A stretch of 64,000 nt of DNA, taken from positions 1-64,000 of the forward strand of contig NZ_JNYV01000002.1 of NCBI RefSeq assembly GCF_000717275.1, in the 5' to 3' direction. Every line of letters starts with the position of its first letter. The first letter of the stretch is position 1. The translations under genes and the position numbers were made by a program. Origin of the DNA: Kitasatospora arboriphila. GTDB taxonomy: Bacteria; Actinomycetota; Actinomycetes; Mycobacteriales; Mycobacteriaceae. The notes beneath the pieces were generated by a model, which saw only the letters and a list, made by a program, of their open reading frames with translations, ran no database searches and was not told where the DNA came from. Of this stretch, positions 35,059-44,226 are shown piece by piece.

Positions 35059-36603
35059 ATGCAGGACTGGACCATCCGATGCGACGTACTGGTCGTCGGT
35101 TCCGGCGGCGGCGCCCTGACCGGCGCATACACGGCGGCGGCACAGGGCCTCGACACGGTCGTCCTGGAGAAGACCAGCCTGTTCGGTGGCACATCTGCCT
35201 ATTCAGGCGCCGCTGTGTGGCTGCCGGCAACGGCCGTGCAGGAACGGGCCGGGATCGGCGACACCCCAGAGAAGGCGCGCACCTATCTGCGCGCCGTGGT
35301 CGGAGACAACGACGTCGATCGCCAGGAGGCCTACCTGGCCACCGCTCCGACCCTCGTCGACTTCCTCGAGAGCGACCCGAACATCGAGTTCGAATGGCGG
35401 GCTTTTCCCGACTACTACCGCGCCCCGGGCAGGATGGACGCCGGCCGGGCGATCAATCCCCTCGATCTGCCCAGCGCCGAGATCGGCGACCTACGTGAAC
35501 TGATCCGGCCCGAACCCGATGTCGATCGGGCCGGCCGATCACATCCCGACGAAACCCTGATCGGTGGACGTGCACTCATCGGCCGTTTGCTCCTGGCGTT
35601 GCGAGGGACCGGCCACGCCGATCTCCGTACCGGCACCGCGGCCCGCCGCCTCATCGTCGACGATGGACGGGTCGTCGGGGTCGAGGCCGTCACCACTGCG
35701 GGTGAGATTCTTCGCATCCGGGCCGATCGCGGCGTGCTACTCGCCGCCGGAGGTATAGAGAGCAATGCGGAGTTACGCGCCGCCAACGGCACCCCCGGCC
35801 GCGCCGCATGGACGATGGGCCCCAACGGTGCCAACACGGGTGACCTCATCCGGGCGGCAGTGGACGCGGGCGCCGACACCGCCCTTCTCGACGAGGCGTG
35901 GTGGTGCCCGGGCGTCGAGATGCCGGACGGCTCCGGCGCTTTCATGGTCTGCGTGCGCGGCGGCATACTGGTCGACGGGTCGGGCGAACGGTACCTCAAC
36001 GAGTCACTCCCCTACGACCAATTCGGTCGGGCCATGATCGCCCGGGGCACCGACTACGCCATCCCCTCGTATTTCGTCTTCGACTCCGCCGAAGGTGGCC
36101 CGGTGCTACCGGCCATCTCGATCCCGCAGGCATCGGCCGAAGAACATCTCGACGCCGGCACCTGGGTGCAGGCGGACACAATCGAGGCGCTCGCAGACAA
36201 GATCGGCGTTCCCTCCGGCACACTGCGCCGCACGGTCGAGCAGTTCAACGGCTACGCCAAGGCCGGGGTCGACGAGCAGTTCCGACGCGGCGAAGACCCC
36301 TACGACACGTTCTTCTGCCGACCGAGCAAGGCTGCAGAAGCACCCAACGCGGCCTTGCGGCCGATCTCCACCGGACCCTTCTATGCGGCCCGGATCATCC
36401 TCAGCGACCTCGGCACCAAGGGAGGTGTGCGAACCGATGTCGACGGCCGCGCGCTACGTCAGGACGGCACTGCCATCGACGGTCTCTACGCGGCCGGTAA
36501 CACGAGTGCTTCACTCAGCGGCCGGTTCTATCCGGGACCCGGAGTACCTCTCGGGACCGCGATGGCGTTCGCCTATCGGGCCGTCCAGCACATGCTCCGA
36601 TAA
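35059..36603 (+). CDS. FAD-dependent 3-ketosteroid dehydrogenase (KstD-like, paralogue A)
   Basis: A 514-residue flavoprotein. The N-terminal FAD site is VLVVGSGGGALTGAYTAA with GGTSAYSGAAVWLP; a second FAD contact and active-site segment is GLYAAGNTSASLSG near the C-terminus. FPDYYRAPGRM contains the Tyr-rich segment of the family. KstD enzymes introduce a double bond in ring A. The C-terminus (GRFYPGPGVPLGTAM) differs from the paralogue at 45,012 (GNEYAGAGATIGPSM), so it may act on another steroid or position, such as delta-4(5-alpha). The ATG at 35,059 is chosen because GGAGG lies 8 nt before it. Confidence 0.82.
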   Translation: MQDWTIRCDVLVVGSGGGALTGAYTAAAQGLDTVVLEKTSLFGGTSAYSGAAVWLPATAVQERAGIGDTPEKARTYLRAVVGDNDVDRQEAYLATAPTLVDFLESDPNIEFEWRAFPDYYRAPGRMDAGRAINPLDLPSAEIGDLRELIRPEPDVDRAGRSHPDETLIGGRALIGRLLLALRGTGHADLRTGTAARRLIVDDGRVVGVEAVTTAGEILRIRADRGVLLAAGGIESNAELRAANGTPGRAAWTMGPNGANTGDLIRAAVDAGADTALLDEAWWCPGVEMPDGSGAFMVCVRGGILVDGSGERYLNESLPYDQFGRAMIARGTDYAIPSYFVFDSAEGGPVLPAISIPQASAEEHLDAGTWVQADTIEALADKIGVPSGTLRRTVEQFNGYAKAGVDEQFRRGEDPYDTFFCRPSKAAEAPNAALRPISTGPFYAARIILSDLGTKGGVRTDVDGRALRQDGTAIDGLYAAGNTSASLSGRFYPGPGVPLGTAMAFAYRAVQHMLR

Positions 36604-36620
36604 CCGATCCCACGCCGGCT

Positions 36621-37787
36621 TCAGACCAGATTGTCCTCGACGGGCAGCCCAAATGCGCCGCGGCCGTATAGTGCCAGTGCACGTTCGGGCTCGTTGGCGA
36701 CGTGGACGCTGCCCGCATGGGCGTCCCGCCATGCACGCTCGATGGGGTTGCCGCGGGTCAGCGAATTGCCTCCCGCGGTCTTGAACAGCAAGTCGCTCGC
36801 CTCGAGCGCGCGCTCGGTGGCGCGCACCTGATCGCGGCGGGCCCGCAGTCGCATCCACATCGGCACATCCTCCCCGGCGCGTGCGAGATCCCACATGTCG
36901 CGGACGTTGCGATCCATCTGCAGTGTCGCAGCGTCGATCTCGGATGCGGCGCGGGCCACCGACACCTGGGCGACGTGGTCTTCGGCGAATCGTCCGCCGC
37001 CGAGACTGAGCCGCACCCGCTCACGCATCACGCCCACGTAGGACTCGTGACACCCCGCGACCACACCCACGATCGGCGCCGCGATGGCGGAGGTGAAGAT
37101 CGTGGCAAACGGCAGCCGGTACAGCGGACCTGAGTTGATCTTCTGGCCAGGGCCCCGCAGCTGGGCCGTCTCGTAGTTGCGGATCGTCCGATGTTCGGGC
37201 ACAAAGGCTTTGGTCACCGTGATCTCGTTGCTCGCGGTGCCCCGCATTCCCACCACGTCCCAGACGTCCTGGATGGTGTAGTCGGCGCGTGGCACGAGCA
37301 CGGTCATGAAGTCGACCGGCCGGCCCTCTGCCCCGAACTGCAGGGCACCGAGCAGCGCCCACGATGCATGGTCACATCCCGACGAGAACTTCCAGGTACC
37401 CGAGAGCTCGTATCCACCCTCCACCGGCAGCAATTGACCCATCGGCGCGTAGGCCGACGACACGAGTTCGAGCCGGTTGTGGCCCCAGACGTCCTCCTGT
37501 GCGCGCTGGTCGAACAGGGCCAGGTGCCACGGGTGCACACCCAGTACCGACACGATCCAGCCCGTGGAACCACAGGCCCCCGAAATGGCGCGCACCACTT
37601 CGTAGAACTCGACCGGATCGATCTCCGATCCCCCATACCGCTTGGGCTGCAACATCCTCAGCACGCCGGTGTTCTGCAGATCCTCGATCACGTCGTCGGA
37701 CACCCGACGTGTCTCGTCGACCACCCGCGCTTGGTCGGCGATGCCGGGCAGCAGGTCACGGACCGAGTGCAGCGTCTCGTTTGTCAT
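36621..37787 (-). CDS. HsaA-like flavin-dependent monooxygenase, paralogue
   Basis: A 388-residue protein of the acyl-CoA-dehydrogenase-fold hydroxylases, parallel to the hsaA gene at 41,250. It shares GVHPWHLALFD, SSAYAPMGQLLPVEGGY, GTWKFSSGCDHASW, VVGMRGTASNEITV and the C-terminal NPIERAWRDAHAG. These enzymes use reduced flavin from a partner reductase (HsaB) to hydroxylate phenolic secosteroids. Two copies suggest different substrates, for example a secosteroid with a ring-B or ring-C hydroxyl. Start MTNETLHSV at 37,787. Divergent from kshA with an island operator between. Confidence 0.82.
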   Translation of the reverse strand: MTNETLHSVRDLLPGIADQARVVDETRRVSDDVIEDLQNTGVLRMLQPKRYGGSEIDPVEFYEVVRAISGACGSTGWIVSVLGVHPWHLALFDQRAQEDVWGHNRLELVSSAYAPMGQLLPVEGGYELSGTWKFSSGCDHASWALLGALQFGAEGRPVDFMTVLVPRADYTIQDVWDVVGMRGTASNEITVTKAFVPEHRTIRNYETAQLRGPGQKINSGPLYRLPFATIFTSAIAAPIVGVVAGCHESYVGVMRERVRLSLGGGRFAEDHVAQVSVARAASEIDAATLQMDRNVRDMWDLARAGEDVPMWMRLRARRDQVRATERALEASDLLFKTAGGNSLTRGNPIERAWRDAHAGSVHVANEPERALALYGRGAFGLPVEDNLV

Positions 37788-37857
37788 TTTCGAACTCCAT
37801 CGATGCAGCGCAGTGGTTTCGCGATGGTAGGCCGACGGGCCCGGGCACCGCAGTGAC

Positions 37858-37879
37858 CAGGTCTCGGTTAGTGAGACCT
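37858..37879. promoter_or_regulatory. Island operator motif, site C (most symmetrical copy)
   Basis: AGGTCTC and GAGACCT form a perfect 7-bp inverted repeat with a 7-nt spacer (GGTTAGT). This copy defines the dyad symmetry of the motif. It lies 70 bp before the HsaA paralogue (minus) and 83 bp before kshA (plus). Confidence 0.68.
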
Positions 37880-37962
37880 CCGCCGTGAATGTGGCCGTGG
37901 TCACCTAGCGTTCGGGTCACAACTGTTCTGCCGCAACTCCTCAAGGAAAGGACGGACGCATC

Positions 37963-39126
37963 GTGACCACCTCGCAGTCCGAAACAGGTGAGATCCGTGA
38001 GATCGACACGGGGGCCCCACCCACACGATTCGCCCGCGGCTGGCACTGCCTCGGCCTCTCCGAATCCTTCAAGGATGGTCGGCCCCATTCCGTCCAGGCA
38101 TTTGGCACCAAACTCGTGGTATTCGCCGACAGCTCAGGGAAATTGGCCGTCCTCGACGGGTACTGCCGCCACATGGGTGGTGACCTGAGTCAGGGCACCA
38201 TCAAGGGCGACGAGGTGGCCTGCCCGTTCCACGATTGGCGATGGGGCGCGGGCGGTCGGTGCAAGAAGATCCCGTACGCGCGCCGCGTGCCCCCGGTCGC
38301 GAAGACGCGCAGCTGGAAGGTGCTCGACCAGGACGGCATGCTGTTCGTCTGGAACGATCCCGAAGGCAAGCCACCGCCGGCAGATGTGACCATTCCCCGA
38401 ATCGAGGGAGCGCTCAGCGATGAGTGGTCGGATTGGGTCTGGTACCAGGTCACCGTCGACACCAACTGCCGCGAGGTGGTCGACAACATCGTCGACATGG
38501 CCCACTTCTTCTACGTCCACTACTCGTTCCCCACCTACTTCAAGAACGTGTTCGAAGGGCATGTGGCCAGCCAGTTCATGCGTGGCGAGGCCCGTGAGGA
38601 CATGCGTCCTCACGCCTCCGGACAACCGAAGATGCTCGGGAGTCGTTCGGATGCCACGTACTTCGGCCCGTCATTCATGATCGACGACCTCGTGTACCAG
38701 TACGAGGACCATGACGTCGAGTCCATCCTGATCAACTGCCATTACCCGGTGAGCGCCAACCAGTTCGTGCTGCAGTACGGCATGATCGTCAAGAAATCCA
38801 AGCGGCTCGAAGGAGCTGCCGCAGACGAGATGGCCAAGAACTTCGGTGTGTTCATCGCCAAGGGTTTCGAGCAGGACATCGAGATCTGGAAGAACAAGAC
38901 GCGCATCGAGAACCCGCTGCTGTGCGAGGAGGACGGTCCCGTCTACCAACTACGGCGCTGGTACGAGCAGTTCTATGTCGACGTCGCGGACGTGACACCG
39001 GAGATGACCGAACGCTTCGAGTTCGAACTCGACACCACCCGTCCGGTGGAGTCGTGGAAGAAGGAAGTGGAGGCCAACGTCGCCCGAAAGGCCATCGGTT
39101 CCGATGCAGCCATTGCAGTGCACTGA
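37963..39126 (+). CDS. kshA: 3-ketosteroid 9-alpha-hydroxylase, Rieske oxygenase component
   Basis: A 387-residue Rieske non-heme iron oxygenase. The [2Fe-2S] ligands are Cys68, His70, Cys87 and His90 (YCRHMGG ... CPFHDWRW). The mononuclear iron ligands include His181 and His186 in NIVDMAHFFYVHYSF, the same positions as in KshA of M. tuberculosis, with an Asp near residue 305. It adds a 9-alpha-hydroxyl to 1,4-diene-3-ketosteroids, causing ring B to open; KshB at 16,683 supplies electrons. The GTG start follows AAGGAAAGG. It heads a three-gene transcript with a small Cys protein and an SDR. Confidence 0.93.
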   Translation: MTTSQSETGEIREIDTGAPPTRFARGWHCLGLSESFKDGRPHSVQAFGTKLVVFADSSGKLAVLDGYCRHMGGDLSQGTIKGDEVACPFHDWRWGAGGRCKKIPYARRVPPVAKTRSWKVLDQDGMLFVWNDPEGKPPPADVTIPRIEGALSDEWSDWVWYQVTVDTNCREVVDNIVDMAHFFYVHYSFPTYFKNVFEGHVASQFMRGEAREDMRPHASGQPKMLGSRSDATYFGPSFMIDDLVYQYEDHDVESILINCHYPVSANQFVLQYGMIVKKSKRLEGAAADEMAKNFGVFIAKGFEQDIEIWKNKTRIENPLLCEEDGPVYQLRRWYEQFYVDVADVTPEMTERFEFELDTTRPVESWKKEVEANVARKAIGSDAAIAVH

Positions 39127-39358
39127 CTGTGGTGCAGCTGTTCTCGTCCAGAAGAACAGCTGGGAACACACCTCGGTGCAGTGGAACGACCAGGCCCGCG
39201 CCGCATGCCGAGAACTCGCCGGTGGTGCTGGCCGCCGCGTGGGGGCGCCGTTGGAACGATGCCAGACGCTGACCGACGTGATCGAGAACGCCGCCCGCAC
39301 CGGTTCCATCCCGGTGGCCGATGACACGCCGGTTCGGCCTCTGGCGCAATCACATTGA
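39104..39358 (+). CDS. Small Cys-containing protein overlapping kshA
   Basis: An 84-residue protein whose ATG lies 23 bp before the kshA stop in another frame. It carries CTDCGAAVLVQKNSWEHTSVQW, a C-x2-C knuckle followed by a conserved-looking aromatic segment, and two more Cys at about residues 35 and 53. The four Cys could bind zinc or a small iron-sulfur cluster. The overlap indicates translational coupling to KshA, so an accessory role in the oxygenase is possible. I do not recognise the family with certainty. Confidence 0.62.
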   Translation: MQPLQCTDCGAAVLVQKNSWEHTSVQWNDQARAACRELAGGAGRRVGAPLERCQTLTDVIENAARTGSIPVADDTPVRPLAQSH

Positions 39359-39405
39359 CAGTCCGTTCCACACTTTCGTCCGCATCATTCCGAAGGAGTA
39401 CGTCC

Positions 39406-40197
39406 TTGATCGACAGGAACCACTACGGTCCGTGGGCGGTGATCGCCGGCGGATCCGAAGGCGTCGGCGCATCGTTCGCCGATCTTCTGAGCACTGCCGG
39501 CCTCAATCTGGTGCTCATAGCCCGAAAAACCGGGCCTCTCGATGAGACCGCAGAGAGAGCGCGCAACAATGGGGTCGAGGTCCGGACGTTGGCACTCGAC
39601 CTTCTCTCACCGGACGCGTTAGAGCAGATCCGGCGGGCCACCGACGACATCGAGGTGGGCCTGCTGATCTTCAACGCCGGGGCCAACAGCTACGGGCACG
39701 AGTTCGTCACCGGCGACCTCGCCCGATTCCAGGGTGTCATCGACCTGAACATCACGTCTCAACTCACCCTGTCCCACCACTTCGGGGCGAAGATGAAAGA
39801 CCGCGGGCGTGGCGGCATCATGTTGCTCGGATCCCTCGCCGGCTACATGGGTTCAGAAGATCAAAGCATCTACGCCGCATCCAAGGCGTTCGGCCGTATC
39901 TTCGCCGAGAGTCTGTGGTTGGAGCTCGAGCCGTTCGGCGTCCACGTGGTCGAGTTGGTGCTCGGCGTGACACGCACCCCGGCGATGATCCGGGCCGGTC
40001 TGAATTTCGATGTGCCCGGCATGAACGTTGCCGAGCCGGAAGATGTTGCCCGCGAGGGAATCGAGCATCTCACCGACGGCCCGGTATGGGTTGCCGGCGG
40101 CAACTACGAGGCCGCCCAGAAACGAAACGGCTTCCCCCGGGACAAACTCGTCAAGGGCGCGGCCGCGAGCATGCGTAAGCTGCTCGGACGCCGCTGA
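39406..40197 (+). CDS. Short-chain dehydrogenase/reductase with probable TTG start
   Basis: A 263-residue SDR: AVIAGGSEGVGASFA as dinucleotide motif, LIFNAGANSYG, Ser in LLGSLAGYMG and catalytic YAASK. The C-terminal region is long and lacks the usual DGG motif, more like the 17-beta-HSD12/YqjQ branch. A TTG at 39,406 is chosen because AAGGAG lies 7 nt upstream and the protein then begins directly with (L)IDRNHYGPWAVIAGG; an upstream ATG would add unconserved residues. Last gene of the kshA transcript; it ends before a large hairpin. Confidence 0.78.
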   Translation: MIDRNHYGPWAVIAGGSEGVGASFADLLSTAGLNLVLIARKTGPLDETAERARNNGVEVRTLALDLLSPDALEQIRRATDDIEVGLLIFNAGANSYGHEFVTGDLARFQGVIDLNITSQLTLSHHFGAKMKDRGRGGIMLLGSLAGYMGSEDQSIYAASKAFGRIFAESLWLELEPFGVHVVELVLGVTRTPAMIRAGLNFDVPGMNVAEPEDVAREGIEHLTDGPVWVAGGNYEAAQKRNGFPRDKLVKGAAASMRKLLGRR

Positions 40198-40206
40198 TCC
40201 ACAACT

Positions 40207-40278
40207 GACAAAGCCTCCCGTTTCGGTCACATCCTCCGGTTGCAACTGGAGGAGATGAATGAAGCGGCAGGCTTTGTC
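40207..40278. terminator. Large two-part hairpin between convergent kshA-SDR and hsaC operons
   Basis: GACAAAGCCT at 40,207-40,216 pairs with AGGCTTTGTC at 40,269-40,278. Inside it, TCCTCC and GGAGGA flank the self-complementary GTTGCAAC. The nested structure fills the gap between two converging operons and probably stops transcription in both directions. Confidence 0.65.
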
Positions 40279-40300
40279 TTGGTCAGACGTGGTCGGGTGG

Positions 40301-41227
40301 TCAGATGTCGACCGGTGGCGCAAAGGCGGCAAGGGGTTCGGAGCCCGACCAATCGTGGCCCCAGTAGCTGTCAGCGGTGATTTCCTCGGCAGTGTAATGG
40401 CTTTCGTCGACCAGCATGCCCTCGGTGCCGAACTCGAGGTCCCAGCCGCCGGGTGCGCGCACATAGAACGACACCATCTTGTCGTTCGTGTGGCGGCCCA
40501 GTGTCGAGGAGAGGCTGAACCCCAACTTGTTCACACGATCGAGGGCCTGCCCCACGGCGTCGAGAGTGTCGACCTCCACCATCAGGTGCACCATGCCGGG
40601 GTCCTGACTCGCCGGCGCCGGACACAGCGCGAGGCTGTGGTGACGCTGGTTGACGCCGAGGAACCGCACTCTCCGGGCCGGTGCGGGGGCATCGGGACCG
40701 CCGAGGCGGATGGCGCCTCGCGGCAGGAAGCCGAGCACCTCGGTGTAGAAGGCGTACGTCTCGTCGAATGCCGAGGTCGGGAGTACGGCGTGACCGAGTC
40801 CCTCTGTGCCGGTGACGAACCGGCCCCCGTGGGGGGTCACCACCGGGCTGTGGTCGAGTACCGGACCGAAGAAGATCTCCGTCCTCGTGCCGGACGGGTC
40901 GTCGAACGCGATGACCTGTTCGGCATCGCGATACAGCGACTCTTCCTCGGACAACACGTCGACTGTGATGCCCGCCTTCTCGATCGCCTGGCGAACACGC
41001 TCGAGGGCGAACTGGTCACGCACCTCCCAGCCGATGGCCAGCGCCTTGTCCGACTCGCCGGGCAAAACGACGATGCGGGAACGACGCTCGTCGAGCCGCA
41101 GATAGAGACCGTCGGCTTCTGGACCCGAACCCGTCGACATGCCCAATCCGTCGACAGTCAGTTCGCGCCACCGGTCGACGTCGCGGGTCTGGACTCGCAG
41201 ATATCCAAGTGCTCGTATGTCGGTCAT
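40301..41227 (-). CDS. hsaC: 3,4-DHSA extradiol dioxygenase
   Basis: A 308-residue two-domain extradiol dioxygenase. The Fe(II) ligands in the C-terminal domain are His146 (GLGHAVL), His214 (GMVHLMVEV) and Glu265 (WDLEFGTEG), close to those of M. tuberculosis HsaC (145, 215, 266). It cleaves the catechol ring A of 3,4-dihydroxy-9,10-secosteroids by meta-cleavage. Normal length. It is the last gene of the hsaD-kstD-hsaE-hsaG-hsaF-hsaA-hsaC operon and ends at a large hairpin. Confidence 0.93.
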   Translation of the reverse strand: MTDIRALGYLRVQTRDVDRWRELTVDGLGMSTGSGPEADGLYLRLDERRSRIVVLPGESDKALAIGWEVRDQFALERVRQAIEKAGITVDVLSEEESLYRDAEQVIAFDDPSGTRTEIFFGPVLDHSPVVTPHGGRFVTGTEGLGHAVLPTSAFDETYAFYTEVLGFLPRGAIRLGGPDAPAPARRVRFLGVNQRHHSLALCPAPASQDPGMVHLMVEVDTLDAVGQALDRVNKLGFSLSSTLGRHTNDKMVSFYVRAPGGWDLEFGTEGMLVDESHYTAEEITADSYWGHDWSGSEPLAAFAPPVDI

Positions 41228-41249
41228 GGGTGAACCTTTCGTGTCAGAT

Positions 41250-42428
41250 CTAGATCATCGAGCGATGCGGGCCTTGCGGCTCGCCGCCCATCTGGGTGAG
41301 CGCCGAAGCGTGGAAGATCGACCCCGGCACGTGGATTGCGTGCGCCAAGCCCGCGTGAGCGTCGCGCCAGAAACGCTGCATCGGGGTCTTCAGCTGTAGC
41401 GCACCGCCGCCCGACCGTGCAAAGACCTCGTCGACCGCCCGCACCACACGCCACGCAGCAGCGGTTTGAGTTCGCCTGCCGATGGCACGCAGCTCGAACG
41501 AGACCTCTTGGCCTCTTTCCGTCATGTCCCAGAATCGGTCGACCGTCTCGAGGATCGCCGCCCGTGAGGCGGCGATCTCCGCTGCTGCCTCACCGATTGC
41601 GAACAGAACGTAGGGGTCTTCTTTGATCGCCGTCCCCGACACCGTGACCCGATCGCGCTGGGTGTTGATGTGACAAGCGAGGGCGCCTTCGGCGATGCCG
41701 ATCAGCGATGACGTGATGCCGAGCGGAAAGATGCACGAGAACGGGAAGTTGTAGAGGGTCTGGGTGCGGCCGAACTCCTTGGCTGCGGTCCCGTCGAACA
41801 CCTTGCCTGCGGCGAGAGTTCGATACGTGGGGATGAAGGCGTCTTTGACGATGAGGTCTTTGCTGCCGGTACCGCGCAATCCCACGACATTCCAGCTGTC
41901 CGGGTCGATGTCGTAGTCCGAGCGCGGTAGCAACACGTGCAGGTTCTGCGGTGGCATCAGCCGGTTGCCGTCTTTGTCTCCGACGGCGGCACCGATCATG
42001 ATCCACCCGCAATGGTCGGTACCTGAGGAAAACGACCAGCGCCCGTTGAGGATGTAGCCGCCCTCTACAGGCTTCGCCACACCCATGGGGGCATAAGGGG
42101 ATGCCATCCACATGTCGGGGTCCTCACCCCAGATCTCGTCCTGCGCCTTGCGATCGAAGAAGGCGAGTTCCCACGGGTGCACACCGACGATGCCGCTCAC
42201 CCAGCCGGCCGCGCCATCAATGGCTCCGATACCCATTGCGGTCTCGGCGAACTCGCGAGGATGTGCCTCGAATCCGCCGTACTCCTTCGGCTGCAACATG
42301 CGGATGACCCCGGAGTCCCGCAATCGTTTTGCCGAGGTGTCCGACAGCCGCATGAGCTTGTCACCTTCCACGCCCTCGGCGCGGATCTCCTCGGCGAATT
42401 GCTGAATGTTGTCCAGAACCTGGCCCAT
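41250..42428 (-). CDS. hsaA: 3-HSA hydroxylase, oxygenase component
   Basis: A 392-residue flavin-dependent monooxygenase with the acyl-CoA dehydrogenase fold. Typical HsaA segments are GVHPWELAFFDRKAQDEIWG, NGRWSFSSGTDHCGW, WNVVGLRGTGSKDLIV and TPMQRFWRDAHAGLAHA. It hydroxylates the phenolic ring A of 3-HSA to the catechol, using reduced FMN from HsaB (47,771). It lies between hsaF and hsaC in the meta-cleavage operon, which makes it the canonical copy; a paralogue lies at 36,621. Confidence 0.92.
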   Translation of the reverse strand: MGQVLDNIQQFAEEIRAEGVEGDKLMRLSDTSAKRLRDSGVIRMLQPKEYGGFEAHPREFAETAMGIGAIDGAAGWVSGIVGVHPWELAFFDRKAQDEIWGEDPDMWMASPYAPMGVAKPVEGGYILNGRWSFSSGTDHCGWIMIGAAVGDKDGNRLMPPQNLHVLLPRSDYDIDPDSWNVVGLRGTGSKDLIVKDAFIPTYRTLAAGKVFDGTAAKEFGRTQTLYNFPFSCIFPLGITSSLIGIAEGALACHINTQRDRVTVSGTAIKEDPYVLFAIGEAAAEIAASRAAILETVDRFWDMTERGQEVSFELRAIGRRTQTAAAWRVVRAVDEVFARSGGGALQLKTPMQRFWRDAHAGLAHAIHVPGSIFHASALTQMGGEPQGPHRSMI

Positions 42429-42464
42429 GATGTTCTCGGCTTTCTATAGGTACCCGGCGAACGC

Positions 42465-43281
42465 CTAGGCAGAGGTTGTTTCCGCGAGACCGATCGCGAT
42501 CTCGATCAGCTGGTCTTCTTGTCCCCCGACGAGCTTGCGGCGACCTGCCTCGATGAGGATCTCCGCGCCGGAGACCCCATAGCGTTCGCCCTGTTTGTCG
42601 GCGTGCTTGAGGAAACTCGAGTAGACGCCTGCGTATCCCATCGTCAGCGACATCCGGTCCAGGAGGCACTCGCCGTCCATGATCGGCCGTACGACGTTCT
42701 CGGCGGCGTCGAACATCTTGAGGGTGTCGATACCCGTTCGGATGCGGAGCTTCTCGGTCACCGCGGCGAATGCCTCCACCGGGGTGTTGCCCGCCCCGGC
42801 CCCGAACCGGCGGGTGGAACCGTCGATCTGCAGCGCACCGGCCTTCACCGCGAGGACGGAGTTCGCAACGCCCAGTCCGAGGTTCTCGTGGCCGTGGAAA
42901 CCGACCTGAGCGTCGTCACCCAGCTCTGACACCAGTGCAGACACTCGATCGCTGACGTCGTCGAGAACCAGTGCGCCGGCCGAATCCACCACGTACACAC
43001 ACTGACAACCCGCATCGGCCATGATCCGCGCCTGCTTCGCGAGCATCTCCGGAGGCTGACTGTGCGACATCATCAAGAACCCCACGGTCTCGAGCCCCAA
43101 CTCACGCGCCAACCCGAAGTGCTGAATCGACACATCAGCCTCGGTGCAATGCGTTGCGATACGACAGATCTGCGCACCGTTGTCCTGCGCCGCCCGGATA
43201 TCGTCCTTGATCCCCAGACCAGGCAACATCAAGCAACGACGAGTCGGTGACCCGGATGTCGAGATCAGGACTGTAGGGCAT
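42465..43281 (-). pseudogene. hsaF: 4-hydroxy-2-oxovalerate aldolase gene with internal deletion
   Basis: From the ATG at 43,281, behind AAGGAA, the frame reads [16 protein letters not shown], the normal HsaF N-terminus. The family continues directly with RDGSH, the catalytic Arg, metal-binding Asp and His. Here the next bases jump to [18 protein letters not shown], which lies about 70-75 residues further on in intact HsaF, and in a frame shifted by one. The remaining 255 codons to 42,465 are well conserved ([32 protein letters not shown]). A TTG at 43,232 could start a truncated protein, but it would lack the catalytic motif. The gene is therefore non-functional unless the assembly is wrong. 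Confidence 0.85.
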
Positions 43282-43313
43282 GAGTGTTCCTTAGGGAGAT
43301 CAGTTCGGGCGGT

Positions 43314-44216
43314 TCAGACGGCGCCGGCGAGCAGGTTCGAAGCGAAACTCTCGCCGACTTTGGTCGCGGCGGCTGTCATGATGTCGAGGTTGCCCGAGTA
43401 GGGCGGCAGATAGTCGCCGGCGCCTTCCACCTCGAGGAAGATCTCGACCCGCGCCAGTCCACCGCTCGTCGTGCTGGGTTCGTCGAACTGTGGCTCGGCC
43501 CGCAGGCGGTAACCGGGTACGTACTGCTGCACCGAGCCCGCCATCTCGTAGATGGACGCTGCGATGGCATCGCGGTCGGCGTCGGCCGGAATCGAGCAGA
43601 ATACGGTGTCCCGCATGAACATCGGCGGCTCTGCGGGGTTCAGGATGATGATCGCCTTGCCCCGCTTTGCCCCACCTATGGTCTCGATTCCGCGACTGGT
43701 GGTGATGGTGAACTCGTCGATGTTTCCTCGCGTTCCCGGCCCCGCAGACGGTGACGCCACACTCGCGACGATCTCGGCGTAGGCGACCTCGGCAACACGA
43801 GACACCGCGTGCACCATGGGGATCGTGGCCTGACCACCACAGGTGATGAGGTTGACGTTTGGCGCGTCGAGGTGCTCGCCCATGTTCACCGACGGGATCA
43901 CCGCCGGACCGAGCGCGGCGGGTGTCAGATCGACGGCGGTGATACCTAGTTCGGCGTACCGGGGTGCGTTCGCACGGTGAACATAGGCCGAGGTCGCCTC
44001 GAAGACGAGGCCGGGCTTCTCATCCTGTGAGAGAAGCCAATCAACGCCCTCCGAACTGGTCACCATGCCGGCGTCGGCGGCGCGCCGAAGTCCTTCACTC
44101 TGGGGATCAACCCCGATCATCCACCGCGGCTCGATGATGTCCGAGCGCAGCAACTTGTACATCAGATCGGTGCCGATGTTGCCGGATCCGACGATGGCGG
44201 CCTTCGCCTTGGTCAT
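43314..44216 (-). CDS. hsaG: Acylating propanal/acetaldehyde dehydrogenase
   Basis: A 300-residue enzyme. The Rossmann motif is [17 protein letters not shown] and the thioester-forming Cys126 is in [28 protein letters not shown] and [18 protein letters not shown] are family hallmarks. It converts the aldehyde released by HsaF to acyl-CoA with NAD and CoA, and normally forms a channelled complex with HsaF, whose gene next door is broken. The ribosome-binding site GAGGAAG precedes the ATG. It lies 10 bp after hsaE. Confidence 0.92.
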   Translation of the reverse strand: MTKAKAAIVGSGNIGTDLMYKLLRSDIIEPRWMIGVDPQSEGLRRAADAGMVTSSEGVDWLLSQDEKPGLVFEATSAYVHRANAPRYAELGITAVDLTPAALGPAVIPSVNMGEHLDAPNVNLITCGGQATIPMVHAVSRVAEVAYAEIVASVASPSAGPGTRGNIDEFTITTSRGIETIGGAKRGKAIIILNPAEPPMFMRDTVFCSIPADADRDAIAASIYEMAGSVQQYVPGYRLRAEPQFDEPSTTSGGLARVEIFLEVEGAGDYLPPYSGNLDIMTAAATKVGESFASNLLAGAV

Positions 44217-44226
44217 GGGTTCTTCC

